Shown: piece after piece, positions 1-9,821 of the stretch
Numbering within the stretch: position 1 is the stretch's first letter
How the letters are laid out: each line of letters begins with the position of its first letter
Source of the DNA: Wenzhouxiangella sp042310355
Lineage (GTDB): Bacteria; Pseudomonadota; Gammaproteobacteria; Xanthomonadales; Wenzhouxiangellaceae
Direction of reading: 5' to 3'
Length of the DNA stretch: 64,000 bases
Assembly (NCBI RefSeq): GCF_042310355.1
Contig: NZ_JBHJMR010000014.1
Location: 13,843-77,842 of the forward strand
Notes under the pieces: generated by a model
Seen by the model: the letters and a program-made list of their open reading frames with translations, nothing else
What the model was told of the DNA's origin: nothing
Databases searched by the model: none
Made by a program: the position numbers and the translations under genes

Positions 1-49
1 TGGTCCCTGGTCCCTGGTCCCTGGTCCCTGGTCCCTGGTCCCTGGTCCC
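1..49. repeat. Heptanucleotide tandem repeat (TGGTCCC x7), cut by window edge
   Basis: Seven exact copies of TGGTCCC (GGGACCA on the minus strand) run from the window edge to base 49. The next base is the first base of the accC stop codon read on the minus strand, so the array abuts the 3' end of accC with no spacer. The same heptamer recurs at 52379-52406 after sdaA. It has no dyad symmetry and no spacers, so it is neither a terminator nor a CRISPR array. Confidence 0.95.
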
Positions 50-1396
50 TCAGCCCTTAAGCAGCTTCTCCAGGTAGTGAATATTCGTCCCACCCTGGCG
101 GAAGCCGGAGTCGCGGATCAGGCGCTGGTGCAGCGGAATGTTGGTGACCACCCCCTTGAGCACGATCTCGTCGAGGGCCACGCGCATGCGCTCGATGGCC
201 GCCTCGCGCGTCTCGCCGTGCGTGATCAGCTTGCCGATCATCGAGTCGTAGTTGGGCGGCACCTTGTAGCCGTCGTAGATGTGTGAGTCCACGCGCACAC
301 CGGGACCACCGGGCGCATGGAAGGCCTCGATCGTACCCGGCTGCGGGATGAACTTTTCCGGATCCTCGGCGTTGATCCGGCACTCGATGGCATGGCCCTG
401 GATGATCACGTCCTCCTGCCGGAAAGGCAGCGGCTCGCCCGCGGCGGCCAGGATCTGGGCGCGGATCAGATCGAGCCCCGTCACGCACTCGGTCACCGGA
501 TGCTCGACCTGGATGCGCGTATTCATCTCGATGAAGTAGAACTCGCCGTCCTCGAACAGGAACTCGAAGGTCCCGGCGCCCAGGTAGCCGATCCGCTTGC
601 ACGCATCGGTGCAGATGCGACCGATGCGCTCGCGTTGCTCGTCGGTGATACCCGGCGCCGGCGCCTCCTCGATCACTTTCTGGTGGCGCCGCTGCATCGA
701 GCAGTCCCGCTCGCCGAGGTGTACGGCATTGCCGTGGGCATCGGACAACACCTGGATCTCGACATGGCGCGGATTGGTCAGGAACTTTTCCATGTAGACC
801 GTCTCGTCGCCAAAGCCCGAACGGGCCTCCTGCCGGGTCAGGTTGATCGACTTGATCAGGTCCTCGGGATCATCCACCACGCGCATGCCGCGCCCGCCGC
901 CACCGGCCGCCGCCTTGATCAGCACCGGGTAGCCGATGTCATCGGCCAGCCTGCGCGAGCGCCGTTCGTCGTCGTCCAGCGGCCCGTTGGAGCCGGGCAC
1001 GCAGGGCACGCCGGCCTGGTGCATCGCGTTGATGGCCGACACCTTGTCGCCCATGAGCCGGATCGTTTCGGCGCGCGGCCCGATGAAGGTGAACCCGGAC
1101 TCCTCGACACGCTCGGCGAAGTCGGCGTTCTCGGCCAGGAAGCCGTAACCGGGATGAACCGCCTCGGCATCCGTGACTTCCATGGCGGCGATGATCGCCG
1201 GCACGTTCAGATAGCTCTGGTTGGCCGGGGCGGGACCGATGCAGACCGACTCGTCGGCCATGCCGACATGCTTGAGATTGCGATCGACGGTGGAATGAAC
1301 GGCCACCGTGCGGATGCCCATGGCGTGACAGGCGCGCAGGATGCGCAGCGCGATCTCGCCGCGATTGGCGATGAGTACCTTCTTGAACGGTGCCAT
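50..1396 (-). CDS. accC: Biotin carboxylase, acetyl-CoA carboxylase subunit AccC
   Basis: This subunit carboxylates biotin on BCCP using ATP and bicarbonate, the first half-reaction of acetyl-CoA carboxylase in cytoplasmic fatty-acid synthesis. The 448-residue length is typical. The N-terminus KVLIANRGEIALRI is the family signature; the glycine-rich ATP-grasp loop AAGGGGRGMRVV lies near residue 160 and the catalytic stretch EMNTRIQVEHPVTE near residue 290. It follows accB by 6 bp, and with aroQ forms the common aroQ-accB-accC operon. The TGA stop sits directly against a heptamer tandem repeat, an unusual 3' boundary. Confidence 0.98.
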   Translation of the reverse strand: MAPFKKVLIANRGEIALRILRACHAMGIRTVAVHSTVDRNLKHVGMADESVCIGPAPANQSYLNVPAIIAAMEVTDAEAVHPGYGFLAENADFAERVEESGFTFIGPRAETIRLMGDKVSAINAMHQAGVPCVPGSNGPLDDDERRSRRLADDIGYPVLIKAAAGGGGRGMRVVDDPEDLIKSINLTRQEARSGFGDETVYMEKFLTNPRHVEIQVLSDAHGNAVHLGERDCSMQRRHQKVIEEAPAPGITDEQRERIGRICTDACKRIGYLGAGTFEFLFEDGEFYFIEMNTRIQVEHPVTECVTGLDLIRAQILAAAGEPLPFRQEDVIIQGHAIECRINAEDPEKFIPQPGTIEAFHAPGGPGVRVDSHIYDGYKVPPNYDSMIGKLITHGETREAAIERMRVALDEIVLKGVVTNIPLHQRLIRDSGFRQGGTNIHYLEKLLKG

Positions 1397-1402
1397 GTCG
1401 CG

Positions 1403-1885
1403 TCAGGTCCTGCGGATCACGAAAAGGGGCTCGTCGAACTCGACCGGCTGGCCGTCCTCGACCAGCACGGCGACAACCTCGCCGCCAAATTCGGCCTCGA
1501 TCTGGTTGAACATCTTCATTGCCTCGACCAGGCACAGGGTGTCGCCCGTGCTGACCTTGCTGCCCACCCGGACGAAGGGATCCGATTCCGGGTTGGGTGC
1601 CGAGTAGTAGGTGCCGACCATGGGCGAACGAACCACATCGCCCTCCGGCAGGGCCTCGCCCGAGCCGGCGTCCGCCGCCTCACCCGCCGGGCGGGGTGCC
1701 TCCGCCTGCGCCGGTTGCTGCTGGGCAGGCGGCGCGGAGACCGGAATCTGCGCGGCCGGGGCCCCGGCCTGCTGCGCATGGTGGCGAATCAGCCGCACCG
1801 ATTCCTCGCCCTCGTGAATCTCGATCTCGGCGAGTTCGGACTCCTCGAGCAGTTCGATCAGTTTCTTGATTTTTCTCAGGTCCAT
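1403..1885 (-). CDS. accB: Biotin carboxyl carrier protein AccB
   Basis: This is the 160-residue carrier subunit of acetyl-CoA carboxylase. The biotinyl domain occupies roughly residues 85-160 and contains VEAMKMFNQ, with the biotinylated lysine at K124. The N-terminal helix MDLRKIKKLIELLEES is typical of BCCP and is joined to the biotinyl domain by an Ala/Pro/Gln-rich linker at about residues 38-75. The protein would be modified by the BirA ligase encoded at 56655-57608. It lies 9 bp after aroQ and 6 bp before accC. Confidence 0.98.
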   Translation of the reverse strand: MDLRKIKKLIELLEESELAEIEIHEGEESVRLIRHHAQQAGAPAAQIPVSAPPAQQQPAQAEAPRPAGEAADAGSGEALPEGDVVRSPMVGTYYSAPNPESDPFVRVGSKVSTGDTLCLVEAMKMFNQIEAEFGGEVVAVLVEDGQPVEFDEPLFVIRRT

Positions 1886-1894
1886 GGTCTGTCT

Positions 1895-2341
1895 CTATCC
1901 CGAAGCATTGGTCTTGTTGATGACAGCCTGCAACGCCAGCAAGTAGGAATCGGCGCCGAACCCCGCGACCACGCCCTCGGCCAGGTCGCTGAAATGGGAG
2001 CGGTGCCGAAACGGCTCGCGACGATGCGGGTTGCTCAGATGAATCTCGATAAACGGCAGGGCCACCGCGGCCAGCGCGTCACGGATGGCGACCGAGGTGT
2101 GCGTGTAGGCGGCCGGATTGACCAGGATCCAGTCCGTGCCGTCATCGGCCGCGGACTGGATGCGCTCGACCAGCTCGTGCTCTGCATTGGACTGGTACGT
2201 CTGCAGATCGACGCCGTTACGGGCCGCCAGACGCGCCAGGCGGGCGTTGATGTCGGCCAGCGTATCGTGACCGTACACGGCGGGTTCGCGCCGTCCCAGC
2301 AGGTTCAGATTGGGTCCGTGAACAACGAGAACGGCCGTCAT
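1895..2341 (-). CDS. aroQ: Type II 3-dehydroquinate dehydratase AroQ
   Basis: AroQ converts 3-dehydroquinate to 3-dehydroshikimate in the shikimate pathway. The 148-residue form starting MTAVLVVHGPNLNLLG matches the usual family length; a longer in-frame start at 2398 would add 19 residues without homology. The chosen ATG is preceded by AGGAG at 5-bp spacing, which decides the start. Visible signatures are GPNLNLLG, the active-site Tyr in PAVYGHDT, the EIHLSNPHRREPF block with the catalytic His, and a C-terminal HxSxxSD-type motif. It is the first gene of aroQ-accB-accC, an arrangement common in gammaproteobacteria. Confidence 0.97.
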   Translation of the reverse strand: MTAVLVVHGPNLNLLGRREPAVYGHDTLADINARLARLAARNGVDLQTYQSNAEHELVERIQSAADDGTDWILVNPAAYTHTSVAIRDALAAVALPFIEIHLSNPHRREPFRHRSHFSDLAEGVVAGFGADSYLLALQAVINKTNASG

Positions 2342-2447
2342 GCCGGCTCCTGCCATGAAGGAGCCGAGAGTGTGCCGCATGTTGCGGGAAATGTCCACAC
2401 GTTCGGTGAAGTTCGGCGAAGATACGGTGGCGAATGGTCGTTTGAAG

Positions 2448-2681
2448 AAGGTTTCAGGTTTCAGGTTTCAGGGGCGCTTGGTGTGGCCGAGGGAGCGTTG
2501 CCGAAAACCCTTGCGCCGTGCCCGCTGGGCGCTGGGCAGTATGGCAAGTTGATCCGCATCGCAGGCGCAGACGGCCCCCTCCAGATTCCGCCTTCCGATC
2601 TTTCCTATGTTAATCCCGGCGAAGCCGGCCCCCAAGTCGCTCCGCGCCGCCTGAACCCTGAAACCTGAACCCTGAAACCTT
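2448..2681. repeat. Intergenic segment bounded by inverted heptamer arrays (TTTCAGG / CCTGAAA)
   Basis: Three TTTCAGG units follow AAGG at 2448-2474, and four CCTGAA(A/C) units followed by CCTT occupy 2650-2681 in inverted orientation. Both arrays therefore begin AAGGTTTCAGG when read inward. The 175 bp between them contain no convincing reading frame. The right-hand array is nearly identical to the one beside comF at 59987-60018. The segment fills most of the 364-bp gap between aroQ and the TlpA-like gene; the remainder should hold the aroQ promoter, but no clear -35/-10 pair stands out. Confidence 0.85.
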
Positions 2682-2705
2682 CCCGTAGAGGCCCCGGCAC
2701 CGCGT

Positions 2706-3248
2706 CTAGAGCACTCCTCCCAACGCCTCTGCCAACTCCTCCCCGGTCACTTCCCCGTAGTGGAGCCAGCGCACCTTGCCTTGCGGCCCGACGAGCACCG
2801 TGTAGGGCATTGCGCCGACCTCGTTGCCCCAGGCGCGCTGGGCATCCAGCACCGCGTCCTGGCCCACCAGGATGGTGTAGTCGATGCCCAGCTCGTCGAT
2901 GAAACGCCGGACCGGCTCGGGATCGTCGAGCGCGATACCGACCACCGCCAGGGCATCGCCATGTTTGTCGCTGGCCGCCTGCAGCACCGGCATTTCCCGC
3001 CGGCACGGCGCGCACCAGGTTGCCCAGAAGTTGACCAGCATGGCCCGCCCGGCGAAGCGCTCCGCGTCGACCTGTTCCCCGCCCGGGGTGGGCAGAGCAA
3101 ACCCCGGATGAGGGTCGCCGATGGCCAGCCCGGATTCCGGCGCGGCGCCGGAATCGGACTCGGAGGCCCGATTGGTCAACCAGGCCAGTGCCGTGCCCAG
3201 CAGGAAACCGAACACCACGACCGAAACCCAAAGCCGCCAGCCCCTCAT
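2706..3248 (-). CDS. TlpA/ResA-like membrane-anchored thioredoxin
   Basis: This is a 180-residue thiol-disulfide oxidoreductase of the TlpA/ResA/DsbE type, acting in the periplasm. An uncleaved signal anchor covers about residues 5-25 (VSVVVFGFLLGTALAWL). The redoxin domain contains FWATWCAPCRREMPVLQ, with redox cysteines C79 and C82. Its start codon overlaps the dsbD stop by 4 bp (ATGA at 3245-3248), so it is translationally coupled to dsbD. The coupling suggests that it draws electrons from DsbD for periplasmic disulfide reduction, perhaps cytochrome c maturation; the client is not evident. Confidence 0.93.
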   Translation of the reverse strand: MRGWRLWVSVVVFGFLLGTALAWLTNRASESDSGAAPESGLAIGDPHPGFALPTPGGEQVDAERFAGRAMLVNFWATWCAPCRREMPVLQAASDKHGDALAVVGIALDDPEPVRRFIDELGIDYTILVGQDAVLDAQRAWGNEVGAMPYTVLVGPQGKVRWLHYGEVTGEELAEALGGVL

Positions 3249-5530
3249 CGCGCCACCTCGTCGAGCAGCGGCAGGAATTCGTCCGGGCCGAGGAAGCCGA
3301 ACATGCGGAATCGCTCGAGCTCCTCGCCGTCGCGGAAGAACAGGTAGGCCGGCGGCCCGATCAGGCCGAAATGCTCGAGCATGGCCTTGTGCGCATCGTT
3401 GTAGGCGGTGATGTCGGCCTTGAGCAGCGTGAAGTCACCCAGGCGCTCGGCCACGGCGGGGTCGGGAAAAGTGCGGCGTTCCATGCGGACGCAGTCGACG
3501 CACCAGTCGGCGTAGAAGTCGAGAAACACCGGCCGGTCGGACGCGGCCACGGCCGCCTGGAGCTGCTCGAGCGTGTCGACTTCACGGAAGGCCGGCGCCT
3601 CGACGGCCGCACCGCCGCCGGCCCCGACCAGGTGATGCAGCGGGCGGGTCCAGTCGCGGCCGCCCGAAAGCGCACCGACGAACTGGGCCGCACCGACCAG
3701 GAGCAGCATCAAGCCCAGCGCCTGCCACAGCTTGTGCCAGCCACCGGCCCCGGGATCCAGACGCGTCAGCGCGCCCAGGTAGACGCCAGAGGCGATGGCC
3801 AGCGCACCCCACAGCAGCATGATGACCGCGCCCGGCAGGACCCGCTCGAGCATCCAGATGGCCAGAGCCAGCAAGCCGACGCCGAAGACGGCCTTGACCG
3901 CGTTCATCCAGCCGCCGGCACGCGGCAGGAGCCGGCCGGCCGAGGTGCCCCACACGATCAGCGGGATCCCCATGCCGATGGCCATGGCGAACAGCGCCAG
4001 GCCGCCGAGCACGGCGTCGCCGCTCTGGCCGATGTAGATCAACGCACCCATCAGCGCCGGCGCCACGCAGGGCCCGACGACCAGCGCCGAAAGCGCGCCC
4101 ATGATGCCCGCGCCCAGCAGGGTGCCGCCCTCGGCGCGGTTCGACCATTCGTTCAGGCGCGTCTGCACCGCCGGCGGCAGCTGCAGCTCGTAGAAGCCGA
4201 ACATGGCCAGCGACAGCACGACGAAGAGCCCGGCGAAGCCGATCAGTACCGCCGGATGCTGGAACACCGCCTGCAGGTTCTGGCCGAACAGGCCGGCGAC
4301 GATCCCGAACAGGGTGTAAACCAGGGCCATGGCGAGCACGTAAACCAGCGACAGGCGAAACGCCCGGCCGGTGGTCATGCGATCGCCTTCGCCGGCGATC
4401 AGTCCCGACAGGATCGGCACCATGGGAAAGACGCAGGGCGTGAAGGCCAGCAGCAGCCCGGCAACCAGGAACAGCCCCACGGCGACCAGCGGCCTTCCGG
4501 ACAGGGCCGCCGCGAGGCGATCCTGCTCGGACTGCGGCATCACCGCCTCGACCGCCTCCTCGCTCACGGCACCTGGCCCGGCCGAAGGCGCCGTAACGGC
4601 TTGCGGCGACCCCGCGTCATTCTCGGCGGCCGGCAGCGTCACCGGAATGCTGCGCGTCATGGGCGGGTAGCAGATCCCTTCATCCAGGCAGCCCTGGAAG
4701 TTCACTTCCAGCTCGATCTCCCGCTCGCCGCCGGCCGGTCGCTCCAGGCGCACGGGAATTTCGGCCTCGCCGAAGTACACGCGGGTCTCGCCGAAATACT
4801 CGTCGGTCTTGGGTTCACCCGGCGGCAGGTCGACGGCACTCACCGCCACTTCGGCATCGTCGATCCGGAAAGAGAAGGACTCACGATAGAGGTAATAGTC
4901 GGGCTGGGCGCTCGCGCGCACCAGCAGTCGGTCGGGCCCGTCTTCGATGGCCTCGATGCGGAATGCCTGCTCGGCCGGCAGAGCCTGGCGCTGACCGCCG
5001 AGCAGGGCATCGAGCGAACTGCCCGTGTCACCCTGCCCTCCGCCGGCGAGCGACTGCCCGGCGCCGGGGTCCGGCGCGGCGGCCTGCGAGGCGGGAAGCT
5101 GCACACGTATTTCCTGGCGATGGGGGGGATAGCACACCCCCAGGTCGGCGCAACCCTGGAAGCCGACGCGGACGACGAGTTCGCCGTCGGCCGGGGCACG
5201 TTCGACCGGCACGCGGACGGTCACGCTGTCGCGATAGATCTCGGTTTCCCCGAAGAACTCGTCGACCGTCGCCTCACCGGCGGGGATGACCGGCTCGCCC
5301 AGCGCGGCATCGTCACCGACGACCTCGACCGAGAAAGCGTGACGATACAGGTAGTAGCCCTCGGCGACCTCCCACTGCAGCACCAGCGTCGAGCCACCGG
5401 CTTCGGCCTCGGCTTCCAGCGCGAAGGCGCGCTCGACCGGCAGAAGGTCGTCGGGGTTGATCTGGGCCTGCAGGGCCAGGGGGAGCAGGGAAGCGAGCAG
5501 CAGCAGGGCCCGCGCAAATTGCTTGGTCAT
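3245..5530 (-). CDS. dsbD: Thiol:disulfide interchange protein DsbD with two N-terminal nDsbD domains
   Basis: DsbD carries electrons from cytoplasmic thioredoxin across the inner membrane to periplasmic substrates. The start at 5530 forms an ATGA overlap with cutA and gives 761 residues beginning with a clear signal peptide (MTKQFARALLLLASLLPLA). The protein is longer than usual because the N-terminal alpha domain is duplicated: one copy contains FQGCADLGVCYPP and the second FQGCLDEGICYPP, each with a redox cysteine pair. The membrane beta domain shows FTPCVFPMVPILSG and VGPCVAPALMG, and the C-terminal thioredoxin domain shows DFYADWCVDCVRM. All redox cysteines appear intact. Confidence 0.96.
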   Translation of the reverse strand: MTKQFARALLLLASLLPLALQAQINPDDLLPVERAFALEAEAEAGGSTLVLQWEVAEGYYLYRHAFSVEVVGDDAALGEPVIPAGEATVDEFFGETEIYRDSVTVRVPVERAPADGELVVRVGFQGCADLGVCYPPHRQEIRVQLPASQAAAPDPGAGQSLAGGGQGDTGSSLDALLGGQRQALPAEQAFRIEAIEDGPDRLLVRASAQPDYYLYRESFSFRIDDAEVAVSAVDLPPGEPKTDEYFGETRVYFGEAEIPVRLERPAGGEREIELEVNFQGCLDEGICYPPMTRSIPVTLPAAENDAGSPQAVTAPSAGPGAVSEEAVEAVMPQSEQDRLAAALSGRPLVAVGLFLVAGLLLAFTPCVFPMVPILSGLIAGEGDRMTTGRAFRLSLVYVLAMALVYTLFGIVAGLFGQNLQAVFQHPAVLIGFAGLFVVLSLAMFGFYELQLPPAVQTRLNEWSNRAEGGTLLGAGIMGALSALVVGPCVAPALMGALIYIGQSGDAVLGGLALFAMAIGMGIPLIVWGTSAGRLLPRAGGWMNAVKAVFGVGLLALAIWMLERVLPGAVIMLLWGALAIASGVYLGALTRLDPGAGGWHKLWQALGLMLLLVGAAQFVGALSGGRDWTRPLHHLVGAGGGAAVEAPAFREVDTLEQLQAAVAASDRPVFLDFYADWCVDCVRMERRTFPDPAVAERLGDFTLLKADITAYNDAHKAMLEHFGLIGPPAYLFFRDGEELERFRMFGFLGPDEFLPLLDEVAR

Positions 5531-5853
5531 TGAATCCAGTCCCGAATCCATTGGGTGTAGTCGTCCAGTCCGTCGCTGACCGGCACCACCAGCAGCTCGG
5601 GAACCTCGTAGGGATGTTGCGCAACCAGCTCCTGCTTGAGCGCGCTCACCCTCGCCCGGGTGGTCTTGATGGTCAGCGGAACCTCGCTCTCGCGCTCGAC
5701 CCGGCCCTGCCAGGGGTAGGTCGAGATCACTTCCGCGCCGGCCGATACACAGGCGGCCAGCCGTTGTTCGACCAGCACGGCCGAGAGACGTTCAGCGGTG
5801 TCACGGTCGGGACAGGTCGTCAGCACCAGGCAGATATCGTCTTGCATGTTCAT
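5527..5853 (-). CDS. cutA: CutA1-family divalent-cation tolerance protein
   Basis: This 108-residue protein belongs to the CutA1 family of small trimeric cytoplasmic proteins, linked historically to copper tolerance but of unsettled function. Family features are VLTTCPDRDTAERLSAVLVE, RLAACVS, the STYPWQG core and the C-terminal YEVPELLVVPVSDG. It heads a three-gene unit cutA-dsbD-tlpA. CutA upstream of dsbD is a conserved arrangement in gammaproteobacteria and explains the 4-bp overlap with dsbD. The first ATG lies two codons before a second possible ATG. Confidence 0.96.
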   Translation of the reverse strand: MNMQDDICLVLTTCPDRDTAERLSAVLVEQRLAACVSAGAEVISTYPWQGRVERESEVPLTIKTTRARVSALKQELVAQHPYEVPELLVVPVSDGLDDYTQWIRDWIQ

Positions 5854-5943
5854 TCAGCCTCACTCGCGATCGCTTGCAGGGCGCTTATTCTGACAGGCCG
5901 TGTTCGTCGGCACAAAAATCTGGACGACGAAGCGACCCCAAGC

Positions 5944-5972
5944 CTTGAAATGCTCTTCGGCGGGCTCCATTT
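5944..5972 (+). promoter_or_regulatory. Sigma-32 (heat-shock) type promoter for groESL
   Basis: CTTGAAA at 5944-5950 and CTCCATTT at 5965-5972 are separated by 14 bp. This closely matches the known RpoH consensus (CTTGAAA, 11-16 bp, CCCCATnT). It lies 147 bp before groES on the same strand, in the 265-bp gap after cutA. No CIRCE-type inverted repeat is seen, which fits RpoH control rather than HrcA control. Confidence 0.8.
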
Positions 5973-6118
5973 GCCAAGGCGTGTCGGCGACGTCTTGACC
6001 AAACCCGGTTTGGTGGGACGCGCCCCCGAGTCAGGCATGGACATCCGGGCGGGCATCAGCCAGTCCAGGTGGCATGCCATTTGTCAAAAACAACCGTTAG
6101 TGAAAGGGAGAAAGACCC

Positions 6119-6409
6119 ATGAAACTGCGTCCTTTGCATGATCGCGTCATCGTCAAGCGCGTGGAAGAAGAGCGCACCACCCCCGGCGGGATCGTGATTC
6201 CCGACAGTGCCACCGAAAAGCCCATCCGCGGCGAGGTGATCGCAGTCGGCAACGGCAAGGTCCTCGACAACGGGGAACAGCGAGCGCTGGATGTGAAGGT
6301 GGGCGACAAGGTGTTGTTCGGCAAGTATTCCGGCACCGAGGTCAAGGTCGACGACGACGAACTGCTGGTGATGCGCGAAGACGACATCATGGCAGTGGTC
6401 GAGTCCTGA
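6119..6409 (+). CDS. groES: Co-chaperonin GroES
   Basis: The 96-residue GroES forms the heptameric lid of the GroEL folding chamber. The sequence MKLRPLHDRVIVKRVEEE and the mobile-loop region TTPGGIVIPDSA are canonical, as is the downstream GKYSGTEVKVDDDELLVMRE block. AAGGGAG lies about 9 bp before the ATG. It is the first gene of groES-groEL behind the sigma-32 type promoter, with a long leader of about 140 nt. Confidence 0.99.
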   Translation: MKLRPLHDRVIVKRVEEERTTPGGIVIPDSATEKPIRGEVIAVGNGKVLDNGEQRALDVKVGDKVLFGKYSGTEVKVDDDELLVMREDDIMAVVES

Positions 6410-6468
6410 GACGGCCGCCCGCAGATCAACCTGACATCCCAAGACTCAAGATTTAGAGGAAAACAATC

Positions 6469-8127
<1,659 letters not shown>

Positions 8128-8194
8128 GCCCCGGAACCTGCACCCGCTCGTTCGTTGCCCCTAGCGATCGAGCAACCCGTTCGAAATTCGAAGA

Positions 8195-8219
8195 CCCCGG
8201 CCCCTGTGCCGGGGTTTTT
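8195..8219 (+). terminator. Rho-independent terminator after groEL
   Basis: A 7-bp perfect stem CCCCGGC/GCCGGGG (8195-8201 and 8208-8214) with a 6-nt loop is followed by five T residues. It lies 68 bp after the groEL stop. Confidence 0.9.
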
Positions 8220-8230
8220 CGTTTGGGGGC

Positions 8231-8258
8231 GTAGGACGGGGACGCGGCCCCGACCTAC
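8231..8258. repeat. REP-like palindrome (GTAGGxCGGGG family), copy 1
   Basis: GTAGGACGGGG and CCCCGACCTAC form 11-bp arms (one mismatch) around a 6-nt centre. It lies between the groEL terminator and the next gene. A perfect-arm copy is at 8751-8778, and half-copies are visible near 20870 (GCGGCCCCGACCTAC) and 59922 (GCCGCGACCTACG). Confidence 0.75.
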
Positions 8259-8332
8259 GGCAATTACGTAGGGACGGTGCTTGCCAGCGCCTGCTATCTT
8301 GGCCGCCACATGCAAACGCTGGCCGTCAGACC

Positions 8333-8722
8333 ATGAAACAACCAATCGGAATCTCCCTTTTCATCCTGCGCGTGACGGTGTTCATCGTCATGGCCATGTG
8401 GTCGCTGGACAAGCTGCTCAACCCGGGCCACGCGGCGGCCGTGTTCGAGGGTTTCTACTTTATTTCCGGCATGGGCGCCACGATCCTGCTGATCATCGGC
8501 CTGGTGCAACTGGCGATCGAGATCGCCTTCGTGCTGGGATTGTGGAAGTTCTGGACCTACGGCTTCGTGCTTGTCACGCACACGGTTTCGGTACTTTCGT
8601 CCTGGCAGCAGTACCTCGACCCGTTCAACAACATGCTATTCCTGGCCGCCATCCCCATGCTGGGAGCCTGCATCGCCCTGTTCCTGTTGCGCGAGGAAGA
8701 CCGGTACCTGTCGCTGGGTTGA
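8333..8722 (+). CDS. Small integral membrane protein, DoxX-like
   Basis: This 129-residue protein has four hydrophobic segments, at roughly residues 8-25, 45-68, 72-90 and 100-118. Charged or polar links such as SLDKLLNPGHAA separate the first two. The arrangement SLDKLLNP after the first helix and the four-helix size resemble DoxX/DoxD-type membrane proteins, but there is no decisive motif. The ATG lacks a strong Shine-Dalgarno sequence. REP-like palindromes flank it on both sides, so it is probably its own transcription unit. The substrate is unknown. Confidence 0.8.
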   Translation: MKQPIGISLFILRVTVFIVMAMWSLDKLLNPGHAAAVFEGFYFISGMGATILLIIGLVQLAIEIAFVLGLWKFWTYGFVLVTHTVSVLSSWQQYLDPFNNMLFLAAIPMLGACIALFLLREEDRYLSLG

Positions 8723-8750
8723 CGCCTCTCCATGCATCTCGATCGATTAC

Positions 8751-8778
8751 GTAGGCCGGGGTCGCATCCCCGGCCTAC
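8751..8778. repeat. REP-like palindrome (GTAGGCCGGGG), copy 2
   Basis: Perfect 11-bp arms GTAGGCCGGGG (8751-8761) and CCCCGGCCTAC (8768-8778) flank TCGCAT. It ends 41 bp before the amidoligase start. Confidence 0.8.
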
Positions 8779-8819
8779 ATACATCCGCGTCGCACCCGTC
8801 GGGTATCCTGTCGGCATCC

Positions 8820-9821
8820 ATGAACGATCGCGCCGATACCTCGCAATTTGATCCGCCGCCGCGTCGCAACAATGCCGAGGGTGAGACGCGCCATGTCGGC
8901 GTGGAACTCGAGATGGCCGGACTTCGCCCCGAGCAGGTCGTCCGGGCCGTGCTCGATGTTGTCGGCGGAGAAGCCGAAGTCGAAAGCGCCTTCCTGTCGC
9001 ACGTTCGCGACTCTCGACTGGGCGACTTTCGCGTCGAGCTGGATGCCGAGCTGCTCAAGAGTCGCCAGTATCAGAAGCTGCTCGCCGACTTCGGCATCGA
9101 TATCGGCGACGGCGACGAGCGCGAGCAGATCGAATCGCTGATTTCACGCGTGGCCGGCCTGATCGTGCCGCTGGAACTGGTCGGCCCGCCCGTGCCGTGG
9201 ACCGAACTGAGCACGCTCGACGACATTCGCGCGCGGCTGCAACGCGCCGGCGCCCGCGGCACGCATGCTTCACCGCTGTTCGCCTTCGGCATGCAGCTCA
9301 ACATCGAGGCTGCCAGCCTGGAGGCCGACTACCTGCTGTCGATCATCCGCGCGTTCCTGCTCAGTTACGACAAGCTCATCGAGGACGAACGGGTCGACCT
9401 GTCGCGGCGCGTCACGCCCTACGTCCAGCCGTTTCCCGAGGAATACCTCGTCCACGTCCTGCAGGCTGACTACCGGCCCGACCTGGACGAGCTGATCGGC
9501 GATTACCTGAGGCTCACGCCAACCCGCAACCGCCCGCTCGACCTGCTTCCCCTGTTCGCGCACATCGACGAGAAACGCGTCATGAGCGCGCCCGTGGAGG
9601 CGAGCCTGGTCAAGCCCCGACCGGCGTTTCATTACCGCCTGCCCAACTGCCTGATTGACGAGCCGGACTGGTCGCTGGCCCATGTCTGGAATCGCTGGAT
9701 GGCCATCGAGCGGCTCGCCAACGACCCCGAAAGGCTCGAGCGCGAGCGCGCGCGACGCCTGTCGAGTTCCAGCCGCCTTCGACACTGGATCTCACGCGCC
9801 TGGCGACGGCTGCGCCGATGA
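8820..9821 (+). CDS. Amidoligase_2-family (COOH-NH2 ligase) protein
   Basis: This 333-residue protein resembles the glutamine-synthetase-like amidoligases (Amidoligase_2), which are predicted to form amide bonds between carboxyl and amine groups using ATP. The N-terminal RHVGVELEMAGL is the family opening, with a metal-binding Glu cluster. A central histidine/acidic core follows, including FAFGMQLNIEA and a long helical segment with SYDKLIEDERVDLSRR. The ATG at 8820 is chosen because the family signature begins 25 residues later; longer frames run back into the preceding palindrome. The stop overlaps the next gene by 4 bp, and the pairing with a class I amidotransferase is typical of this family. 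The substrate is unknown. Confidence 0.85.
   Translation: MNDRADTSQFDPPPRRNNAEGETRHVGVELEMAGLRPEQVVRAVLDVVGGEAEVESAFLSHVRDSRLGDFRVELDAELLKSRQYQKLLADFGIDIGDGDEREQIESLISRVAGLIVPLELVGPPVPWTELSTLDDIRARLQRAGARGTHASPLFAFGMQLNIEAASLEADYLLSIIRAFLLSYDKLIEDERVDLSRRVTPYVQPFPEEYLVHVLQADYRPDLDELIGDYLRLTPTRNRPLDLLPLFAHIDEKRVMSAPVEASLVKPRPAFHYRLPNCLIDEPDWSLAHVWNRWMAIERLANDPERLERERARRLSSSSRLRHWISRAWRRLRR

Noticed and set aside
2342..2398. Longer start for aroQ (19 extra residues)
   Set aside because: The extension is not conserved in AroQ, and the internal ATG has an AGGAG at ideal spacing.
317..2668. Very long open frame antisense to accC, accB and aroQ
   Set aside because: It is a shadow of GC-rich codon use in well-identified genes on the other strand; it has no recognisable domain, no ribosome-binding site and runs through an operon. 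The same reasoning removes the long antisense frames over dsbD (3188-5533), polA (25322-27448), pdxA-surA (30815-33034) and lptD (33645-36521).
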